NCBI GenBank assembly: GCA_020466095.1
Contig: CM035808.1
Span: 37,897,992-37,961,991, forward strand
Source of the DNA: Chlorops oryzae
Taxonomy: Eukaryota > Arthropoda > Insecta > Diptera > Chloropidae
Length of the DNA stretch: 64,000 bases
Direction of reading: 5' to 3'
Shown: piece after piece, positions 55,476 through 64,000 of the stretch
How the letters are laid out: every line of letters begins with the position of its first letter
Numbering within the stretch: position 1 is the stretch's first letter
Position numbers and translations under genes: made by a program
Notes under the pieces: generated by a model
The model's input: only the letters and a program-made list of their open reading frames with translations
What the model was told of the DNA's origin: nothing
Databases searched by the model: none

Positions 55476-56370
55476 GCTCAAATCCACTGGTATGACATAG
55501 TGTCATTTTTAAAATGGCAATAAATGAGCATCGCGTCATTCAAATGACAACTGTTTCCACTGGTCTTAAAAACTCGTTCGTCATGCGAATGACCTGGCTG
55601 TAATCTCAAATGGCGAGGAATGACAACAAACTTTTTTCATTTAAAATGACGCTGTTTCCATTGGTACGACATCAAAATTTATGACATTCATCGTCATATG
55701 AATAGCGTCACTGATTTGTAGGGAGAAAATGGCACGGTTTCCACTGGTGTGCCAGATGTCATTTAAGTTGGCGTCGTAAAATAATGTTTGATTATTGTAT
55801 GGTTCTTATGTTGAATTTGAATTTGGATTTCAAAGTTTTGAATGTTTTCCAAAAAAAGGAAAATACTGGTGGCAGCGAATGCAGCTGCATCTGCTGCATT
55901 GGTTTTAGTGGCAGTTGCCGAAGAAGAAGGCAACAAACAAAACGTTGTAAAAAAAACGACCAGGCACCTACCTTCCGCACATGCTTTTTGGCAGGGGTTT
56001 TTAATTGGTCGATGAATTCAAATTCATAATTTCCACCCGAAAGTAATTCTTCAGAAATATTTTCTGAATCCTTTTTTTTTAAATAGATTAAAAATTAAAT
56101 TTGTTTTTTCGTGTCATTGAGTCAGTTCAATAACAACATGTTGTCATAGCGATTTGCGTCGTCATTTCAAATGGCATTGTCGTCATTTGGAAAAGACACC
56201 GTCCCTACTGCGTTTCCACTGATTTCATGATTCCGTATGACACTCCTAAGTCATTCGTGCCATTCGGCTTTTGTGTCATAAAAAAGACATCGTTTCTATT
56301 GGTATGACAGTGGATGGCATGAAATGACATCAAAATGACTTTAAAAATGACCAGTGGAAACGAACCTTAA
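55476..56370. mobile_element. Non-autonomous element with repeated TTTCCACTGGT motifs
   Basis: Ends AAGGCTCAAATCCACTGGT and ACCAGTGGAAACGAACCTT are imperfect inverted repeats. The inner motif (YCCAYTGGT followed by ATGACA or similar) recurs at about 55484, 55557, 55665, 55741 and 56298. TTAA lies at both edges but is offset by one base, so the superfamily is uncertain. The small frame at 55784-56029 has no known homologue. Confidence 0.6.
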
Positions 56371-57331
56371 CATTTTTCCAAATTCTTATTTCCTTTCTAT
56401 TCCCTTCCCCATGTGTTAAGAATAGGGTAATTTTCAAATCCGCTGGGATAAAATTCTCGGGAATACATATTTAGAATGGGGGCAGTATATTTATTTGTCG
56501 AAAGGTTGAAGGCTTGAAGTTGTGACCATATGGAAACATTCTCGGGTTGAGACTATAAGTTTCAAAAAATTTTCCTATAACGACCGATGTCAGTCAAAGT
56601 TTCCTGTTGCGAACAAAATTTTACATGAATTATTTCACTTGTTCTGATGTCAATGGAAACTAGTCAAATAATGCAGGTGAAATGTTATTTATAATATGCC
56701 TTAATGTCCCCCCCCCCTTATGGTTTCTTGGTGAGCTTACGAGTGTAAAGCTTTATAAGCTTTCATGATTTGAGCCGATTAACAGATTAACACAAGTGAT
56801 TCAAATTGATGTTGATGTTGTACTAGAAAAGATTACGAAAAAAAAAAACAAAAGCAAAAATCGATTCCTGAGCGGTCAAAATGGCTCTGTCTCTATCTAG
56901 TCTAGTGTTTTAGTGGTTCTAGTGTCAAACAAATATAAGTTTATAAGTCTGACGTTTAACTTTTAACATAACCGTTAAAAATGACTGTACTAATAAGCCA
57001 AAAACCAATTTGATCTCTTGGTCCTTCCCATACAAAAATCAATTTATGTTCATTATTATATTTGTATATAAAAAATTTTAATATAAGCTAACAAAAAATT
57101 TAACTGGAATATCCTTGCATATGCAACAAAGTATTCTCTACAGATTGGTAATTGATATAATTTTTTCTCGAATTTCAAAAATTTCGTTTTGGTTGCGAAA
57201 AATTATTATCCGATTATCCGAAATTTAATAGATGCTTTGCACTCGATTAAAAAGTATTCGATTCAGTGATCATATGGAAGAGTAGCCCAAGTCGAAAATT
57301 GTTACTCACATTTTAAAAAGTTTTTATAACA
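56371..57331. other. Non-coding stretch
   Basis: No gene is visible. Near 56440-56490 is a half-copy of the MITE seen at 2688-2865 (GAATTTTCCCGGGAAT-like). Confidence 0.4.
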
Positions 57332-57339
57332 CTTAATTC

Positions 57340-58322
57340 CAGACCTGTTAAATCCCGATTAAGATTAATAATCATGAATTATTGTTCTTTTTTTAATCCA
57401 TAATCATTATTAATTTAACTTCTTGAAATTTTTGATTATTAATGATTGCGATTACCAAATAATCGTGAAATAATCAGGACTATTTCAGATTAATGAAAAA
57501 AGTCATAAAAAATCAAAAATAATCAAAAAAATAATCCCGATTAATTTTAGATTATTTTTGTATATTTTTGAGTTTTTTTTGATTATTTTTGATTTTTCCT
57601 GATTATTTTTGGGTTTTTTGATTTTTTTTGATTATTTTTGAATTGTTCTGATTTTTTTATTAATTTTAATTATTTTCAATTTGTAATTGAATAACATCGT
57701 TTTTTCAAAGTTTCCCTATAGTCCGTGGGACCGGCACCGGACGATGTTATTCAATTAGAAATTGAATATAATTAAATGTAGTACAGCGAGGGGCCCATAT
57801 GTCATTGCCTATGACATCGCAATGTAAAATTCGCCTCTCGAAAGTATTGCCGGTGGTTTGACGAGGGGTGGTCCTAACCACAGGTGGCCGGTGAATTCAC
57901 TTGTCCGGTGCCGGTCCCACGGACTATAGGGAAACTTTGGAAAAACGATGTTATTCAATTACAAATTGAAAATATTTAAAATTAATAAAAAAAAAATCAG
58001 AACAAATCAAAAATAATCAAAAAAAATCAAAAAACCCAAAAATAATCAGGAAAAATCAAAAATAATCAAAAAAAAAATCAAAAATATTCAAAAATAATCT
58101 AAAAATAATCGGGATTATTTTTTTGATTATTTTTTGATTTTTTATGATTTTTTTCATTAATCTGAAATAATCCTGATTATTTCATAATTATTTGGTAATC
58201 GCAATCATTGATTAATATAGGTCATACAAAAATAATCATTAAATAATCACTATTTCACTCATAAGAAAAAAATAATCTGATTAATTAATCATTAATTAAA
58301 TAATCATTATTTAACAGGTCTG
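57340..58322. mobile_element. Near-perfect palindromic element, 983 bp
   Basis: It begins CAGACCTGTTAAATCCCG and ends ATTATTTAACAGGTCTG. The flanks CTTAATTC and TTTAATTC (57332-57339, 58323-58330) agree at 7 of 8 bases. The arms, rich in AATAATC/GATTATT, pair over about 330 bp each. The core 57676-57970 holds a second, GC-richer inverted pair (AGTCCGTGGGACCGGCACCG). Together they form a foldback-type structure. No coding. Confidence 0.8.
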
Positions 58323-58330
58323 TTTAATTC

Positions 58331-58765
58331 TTGTGAAAAAATTTTTCAATGACAATTTGCAAACATTTTTTCGTAAATAAAAAAAGACAGAGCATAATTT
58401 CTACACATACGTAAGCAGATATGCATTTCCACACGGACGCGACACTAACGTAAGAAATTTTAAGTCCCGAATTAAAGAAGGCGGTAAATAGTACTTTTGT
58501 TTCTATATACTTTCGTGCCGCTCATGAGGACTTTTATATGCAGATTCGTAAGGTAATCAAGTATATACGGACGCGACAACAACACCCCTTTTCAGAATAT
58601 TTTCTTAACGATTTTTAAATATGGTTATTGCTCACACTTAACGGACTTAAGTAAACATAAACTTTTGCAAAACACACAAAAATTGTCAACACGATCATTT
58701 CGACGGCTCATATCAACTGAAGTGGTTTTGTTAAATGATGATTGAGATTTCGGAATATCTAAACA
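58331..58765. other. Non-coding stretch
   Basis: Nothing recognisable was seen between the palindromic element and the next MITE. Confidence 0.4.
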
Positions 58766-58769
58766 TTAA

Positions 58770-58917
58770 CCCTCTTATTCCTGGTTCCGTCTCTAGACAA
58801 AGTTTATTGGAATAATTCAGAAATAAATAAATAACTAATTTCAGATTTGGTTTTCTCTACCCGAAATTCGTCTTATATAAATTTTTCATTGAAATATAAA
58901 ATTGTGGCTTTAATGGG
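58770..58917. mobile_element. piggyBac-like MITE (TTAA-flanked), copy 4
   Basis: TTAA at 58766-58769 and 58918-58921. Starts CCCTCTTATTCCTGGTTCCG and ends GTGGCTTTAATGGG. It shares CTACCCGAAATT with copy 3. Confidence 0.75.
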
Positions 58918-58921
58918 TTAA

Positions 58922-61332
58922 TTAAGTGCAAATAAAATGTTTTGTCTGGTGCAAAAGTTTTTCCAAAAAAGAAGTCTATAAAGGAAATGCAAATAACTGC
59001 GAATGGGTTGAACACACATCAGCGGCTCGACTTCTTTATATGTAAATCTTAAGCCATTAACTCTATTGTGACTAATGTCGACTTACGAATGACCACAGGG
59101 TTTATTAATGAAAGAATTCGGAGAGTTGTTCATTTGCATTCATTCTACTTTCAAGGCTGGCTCAGTCCAAGGAATGAAAACTCATATAAAAAAAAGCCAA
59201 AGAAATGCTTAAGAAAATTTCTTCAAGAAATTTTCTGCATGCAGTCCCCAGTTCGGCAAAGTTTAGTACATATTTTAATACGTTTTTTTTGACATAAAAT
59301 GTGCACGTACGGTTCAGCAGAAATAATTGCAAATAATTGTTTCTTGGAGAAATTTTGACAATGAGTAGTCAGTTGTGATTGTATAGAAATGTGCATCCAT
59401 TTTTCGTTTTCAAAAAACCAAAAACGCTTAATAAATTTCTCAAACGAATAAACGCGATTAATTCGCTTTTAAGAGAGTAGAAGAATTGCGCGCTTTTTAT
59501 CTGAACGTTTATAATCGCGCTTTTTAATTTTGTGTTTCGTTTCATGTTTTTGACACATATGACATATGACAGATTGCCTCTGTTGCACTAAAAATTCTGT
59601 AGTACCTTTTTCTCGAGCAAAAAATAGAAAATTTCTGTGACATTCCTTACCGAATGGAGACAGCCTGTACTATAATATTATTTTGAATTTCGTTTGCTTC
59701 TCATATATTGAGATCCTTAAAATTGTATGCCATTTGACTTTGTCATTAATTTATATTTCTAGAAAACTATTTTAATTGCTTAAAAGATTTGGAAAGGTTT
59801 ATACTTAATAGATTCGTAAGCTAACTTTAATTCTGCCCAAGGGAAGGCACCAAAATCAGTTCCCATTTTGAAACGCGCGTTTAAGGATGGAAGGATGTTA
59901 AGATTTTTTTATATCATATGTAGAATTTCATGTATTTGTACTGTGACAATTTCGAGAAATAACAAACAATCCTTATAATGTAGATAAAGCATTCAAAAGA
60001 ATAAAAAATTATAGATAATTCAGAATGTTATGGCCCCATTTCTGTGAGAATTCTCTGTTCAATACTTCTAATTTTTCCGGTTTCGATTCGTCCAAAACGT
60101 AATCAAGGCGAAATGGTCACATCCAGATTTGTGAAATCTAAAAGGCAGTTGAGAACAGTTCGAGTCCACAGAAAAGAAAAAACCCCCTTTAGCGAATGTA
60201 AGCCTTCTTTGTATATAATATACTTAATTCCATTGAAAAATCGAGTTTTCCGTGAACGTCCCAAACTAAAGCTTTATAACTTCGTATATATTCATAATAA
60301 TGTAATTTGTAGTGATTAAAATAACATAAGATGTAGCTTGAATTATGTTTATTATTGTATCTTTAAAAGTAATACAATTTTCAAAACACAAAAAAAAAAA
60401 AAAAAACAAACAAAAAACTAAGAAATCATTCGTTTCGGCTTCATTGTATTTTGCATATATTCCCAAGTTTTATACGGATTAGTTATAAGAAAATTCAATT
60501 TCAGATGTCTGTATGTAGTTTAAAAAAAAAATTATCGTATGTAAAGTAATTATGATGGAAGGTTTAGAACTATGAGATCAAATTGATAATTATAGAAATA
60601 AGAACTGTGTATGTATGTTATTTGATTAATTCAATTGTATGAGATTGTACAAAAAAAGAGGATTATGTAAAAAACCACTGCATATATTGTAAAATTTGCA
60701 TAAAAGGAAATTGAATAAATTCATATAATGGACTTATTAAATTCGGGTTTATTTATGATGCGGGTTTCCCAGCAATCTGACGTATACACCCACCCCAATA
60801 TACTTTTTTATACAATATGAATAAATAAAAAGTTGCTGTCTTCCGACTTTAGGTCCTGTTTTTACACGAAATTGCTTTCCTCGCTTCCTTACTGATGCTT
60901 AAGTCTAAGATCTAATCACATATCGCACACTAATCACTAAACTGGCACAATTGAAAATTTTTTCGATCACTTTTTTCATGTTTGCCAACATTTTACTGCT
61001 GCAGAAGGAACACGTGGAAAATTAAGATTTATATTTATTGATTCTGAAGTTATTTAAAAATAATATAAGTTTAAAAAAGAAATGATTTTTACAGACGTCG
61101 AGAGTTATAGGCTGTTTGCCCAAGAAATTCAAAATTTTGAGTTGTGCCAATTTTGTTATTAGTGTGCGATATATTAAAAATTTTTCACTGGAATCTGGTG
61201 GAATCAAGCTTTGTCGTTCATAGTTTTCTTTAACATTTAAATATCTGGTGGGATGATACTCTGTGTGAATGTAAGAAACTGAAGCAATATGCCTCAATAA
61301 GACTTTTATTTACTTGCCTCCCTTCAGACTCC
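58922..61332. other. 2.4 kb without a recognised gene
   Basis: No coding region can be supported; the frames near 59068 and 60044 match no family I recognise. An imperfect inverted pair lies at 60915-61175 (ATCGCACACTAAT... against ATTAGTGTGCGAT), possibly a MITE. Confidence 0.4.
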
Positions 61333-61474
61333 GGGGCTATCTCCAGTTCTGTCAGAAACGAAACAGAAATGAAAAAGTTCATATACAAAAATCACTTCAG
61401 AAAATTTCTGATTCATTTCTGAAGCGTTTTATTATAAGAAATTTTTTATTTCTGACAGAGCTGGAGACAGCCCC
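61333..61474. mobile_element. MITE, 142 bp
   Basis: Ends GGGGCTATCTCCAGTTCTGTC and GACAGAGCTGGAGACAGCCCC are inverted repeats of about 25 bp. No coding, and the target duplication is unclear. Confidence 0.75.
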
Positions 61475-61489
61475 TCCCGAGTAAAAAAT

Positions 61490-61790
61490 ATGCAGGCCCA
61501 AATCGAGTCCAAATGAGGCCCCTAAATTCAATACACGCCCAAATGAAGCCGAAAATTCAATACGCGCCCATAGCACGCTAAAATCAAGCCCAAATCTAAT
61601 ACAAACGCGAACAAATCGAGCCCAAATCCAACAAAAACGCGCCCAAAATGAGAAAAATTTTCAAAAAACGAGCCCAAAGCACTTTCGACTTTTTTAAAAT
61701 TAGCCCAAATCGAGCCCATTTCACACCCGAATCTTGATAAAACTCGCCCAAAACGAGAAAAATTAAACAAAAATCCGTCTTCAATAATTC
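61490..61790. repeat. Degenerate array of the motif GCCCAAAT
   Basis: CCCAAAT or CCCAAA recurs more than ten times in about 270 bp at irregular spacing (GCCCAAATCGAG, GCCCAAATGAAG, CGCCCAAAACGAG). It is neither a clean tandem repeat nor a known satellite. Confidence 0.6.
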
Positions 61791-62089
61791 AAAATTTCAA
61801 ATTTAAAATACCTATTGGTTTTTAAAATTTTTAGTGCAAGAAGATTCAAATTAAGCTTTTCTCAAAACAGCCTTATTGTGGAATAATTTTCACGTATTTT
61901 AGACTTTAATCCAGGGACCGTAACTGTTATTCATTTTATGATAAAAAGCAAAAAATATAAGTTAGATTTTGTCTATTATACAAGGTGTTCACGGAATTTT
62001 CTGCATTATTTTAATACGCGATTGCTTATGTCAAGAGTTGTATTTTTTGTTTTCGGACCACTAGTCTAAAAGGCACCGTTATTATACCC

Positions 62090-62976
62090 GACACACTCTG
62101 TGTCGAGGGTATATTGCGTTTGTGTGGTTGTGTGTAACACCCAGAACTAGTCGAGATCGAATATACAAAATGTATGTAGAAATGATCAGCGTCACCAGAG
62201 ATTTGATTTAGCCATGTCCGTCCGTCTGTCCGTCTGTATACAGTTATCTTATCGAAGGAGTTGAGCTATCTTGACAAAATTTAGTATGCGTGCTCACGGC
62301 GACGTGTGTAAGAACAAGTTCGAGAATGGACCCGATCGGACCATTTTTAGGGGTACCTCCAGTACTAGGGTCTGTCACGAAAATCACAAAAACTGCTCTA
62401 AAATCGAAGTTTTTCAACATATTGAAATGAAATTTGGTATTTGAACATTTTTAAAGGCAAGTACTGTGATTTAAAAAAATTGGAAAATTGGGCGTGGCAG
62501 AAGGGCGTTTTTCGAAAATTGTCCCCTACACCCGAAATTCGAATGGGACTTGCTCGAAATGTCGCACTTATGATTCCTTTGTAGCCATAAACATCCTCCC
62601 AAAAAATTTCCTTGGTCGGTCCATTATTAAGGGTGCCTCTAGTACTAGGGTCTGTCACAAAAATCCCAAAACTGCCTCAAAATCGGACTTTTTCAACATA
62701 ATTCAATTAAACTTAGAATTCGAGTGTATATTTAAGCCTCCGATTAGAATTTCAAAAAAAAAAAAATGGAAAAGTGGGCGCGGAAAAGGGGCGGTTTTCA
62801 TAAAGAAATTTAACAAACGTCGGTATATGGGGCTTCTAATGGCCTTAAAAACTTCTTGATTATTCTTACTTAGTGGTCCTGTTTTTTGGGCGTGGTTCAA
62901 AAATTATTTAAACATGTGTGTCTGTGTCGGGTATTTTATTGTCAGGCTCGCCTGACTATAAAACCCTTACTTGTTT
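62090..62976 (-). mobile_element. DINE-like family B element, copy 4 (complete-looking)
   Basis: It starts TTATACCCGACACACTCTGTGTCGAGGG and ends GTCAGGCTCGCCTGACTATAAAACCCTTACTTGTTT. It contains both internal blocks (CCTCCAGTACTAGGGTCTGT and CCTCTAGTACTAGGGTCTGT) and CCGTCCGTCTGTCCGTCTG. It is the best match in the window to the copy at 26924. Confidence 0.78.
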
Positions 62977-63932
62977 AGTTTTAGTTTACAAATGGAAGCA
63001 GATAAATTTCTTCCCCGTAAAACGCCTGAAAAGTTTAATTATTTTCCACGTTGCCGCTTATACCTCCACAGCTGTCCTTTCCGTCGTTTATGGAGTTTTG
63101 CCTTCATACTTGAGAGTCAGACACACGAACACGTTTCGGAACAAATCCATTTGATTACATGAGAAAGAATGAGAAGCACAGAACATTTAACAAACAACCG
63201 TCTTTTTTCTTCGCTCGTCTTTCTCTACTTACTTAATTGTTTCAGAACATTTGTTCGTGTGTCTGACTCTCGACATAGTGTTTGCTGGGTAAGCTCAAAA
63301 ATATGCCACGATATCGATATCTCGAAAGAATTAGGGGCTATTTACACTATAACGGCATTTAGCATTTGCATCCCTAAAAGGCGATTTTAGGGTCAAACAT
63401 AAAGGCGAACCACAAAAGTGCACAGTAGCAGTCTTAAATTTAAAATAATTTTAATAAATGGATATGATAATGAAAGTAGTTTGCTATTAAAAACAATACA
63501 AATTTAAATGATTTACTTACATTTCTTTTTTATTTCCTACGCCAAGGCGCCATGAAGCAGCTGCTTATGATTGTCATGTGTATTTTCTTAGAGATGAGTT
63601 TTAAAAAATCGATAGTTTTTGGGAAAATTATCACATTTCTTTCGTATGTTCTCAAAATGCTAAAAAAAAAAAATGCTGTTCACAATACAACAACAATTAC
63701 ATGCAAATTCATACCGCATTTTTCAGCATTTTGGGAAAATGCTGGAAAACGCTAAATGCAGTTAAGGTGTAACAGCCTCTTAAGCTTAAAGTATCGAGCA
63801 AACCAATACCCAGTACCGCGATAAAGTACCCGAGCTCAAATTGTATCTGTTCATTGTGTTGCAACACTACACATATGTCGAAAATATTGTTATGAAAACA
63901 AACCGAAGCAAAAGTGTTTTATTTAATTCTCA
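62977..63932. other. Non-coding stretch with MITE ends
   Basis: Inverted strings GAGAGTCAGACACACGAAC (63112) and GTTCGTGTGTCTGACTCTC (63253) bracket a small element. GGGGCTATTTACACTATAACGG (63333) and the imperfect complement GTTAAGGTGTAACAGCCTC (63762-63780) bracket another. No gene is seen until the putative exon at 63933. Confidence 0.5.
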
Positions 63933-63992
63933 ATGAAGAACACTCCAAAAATCGAATTCGACGAAGATGTGGCGTCGATATGTGAATCTACG
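63933..63992 (+). CDS. Putative first coding exon of a gene leaving the window
   Basis: ATG 63933 (context CTCAATGA) opens MKNTPKIEFDEDVASICEST. GTAAAT, an acceptable donor, follows at 63993 in phase 0, with 8 bases left in the window. Composition is acidic and protein-like. No family is recognisable from 20 residues, and a chance frame is possible. Confidence 0.35.
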
Positions 63993-64000
63993 GTAAATAA

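Noticed and set aside
60044..60319. 91-codon + frame
   Set aside because: No recognisable domain, AT-driven composition and no splice context.
1..64000. CRISPR arrays, operons or rRNA genes
   Set aside because: None is seen; introns, poly(A) tails and transposon types show animal (insect) DNA, and the tandem repeats here are minisatellites.

Overview
The window is AT-rich DNA from an insect, most likely a higher (schizophoran) fly and plausibly a non-Drosophila fruit fly. The clearest host gene is a DHHC palmitoyltransferase with poly-glutamine tracts and a C-terminal PDZ ligand, close to Drosophila Zdhhc8 (CG34449). It sits among many transposon copies of fly type: a Himar1-like mariner, a second mariner, jockey- and I-clade non-LTR fragments, Helentron/DINE-like repeats, and hAT-, piggyBac-, pogo- and P-like MITEs. 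The genus cannot be fixed from the sequence.

Layout. 1-29 kb has no intact host gene. It holds a 5'-truncated jockey-like element split by a hAT-like MITE (610-2337), a large palindrome built on a kinesin-6 motor fragment (3284-5678) with a hAT-like element inserted in its right arm, a DINE-like element with a 127-bp minisatellite (7773-8799), palindromic MITEs, a dead Tc1-like element, a Himar1-like mariner with frame breaks (23566-24865) and a GA-rich tract.

29.4-52.9 kb is the 3' part of Zdhhc8 on the + strand. Nine coding exons give 924 codable residues and end in EISV, the same last four residues as mammalian ZDHHC8. The first coding exon was not found and probably lies upstream of the window. 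One intron uses a GC donor, and the frame stays open for 77 codons after the stop. The 15.4-kb intron holds a nest of transposons (39340-42321) and an apparently intact 306-residue intronless membrane-protein gene on the same strand (47774-48694). A tandem duplication leaves a broken copy of that gene's 5' end just upstream.

53-64 kb is the 3' flank with more MITEs, a 983-bp palindromic element (57340-58322), another DINE-like copy (62090-62976) and, at the right edge, a possible first coding exon of the next gene (63933-63992).

The most unusual items are the kinesin-6 inverted repeat, which has the geometry of a hairpin-RNA (endo-siRNA) locus; the possible stop-codon readthrough that would bury the Zdhhc8 PDZ ligand; and the duplicated 5' region of the nested gene, with an exact 86-bp block in both copies.
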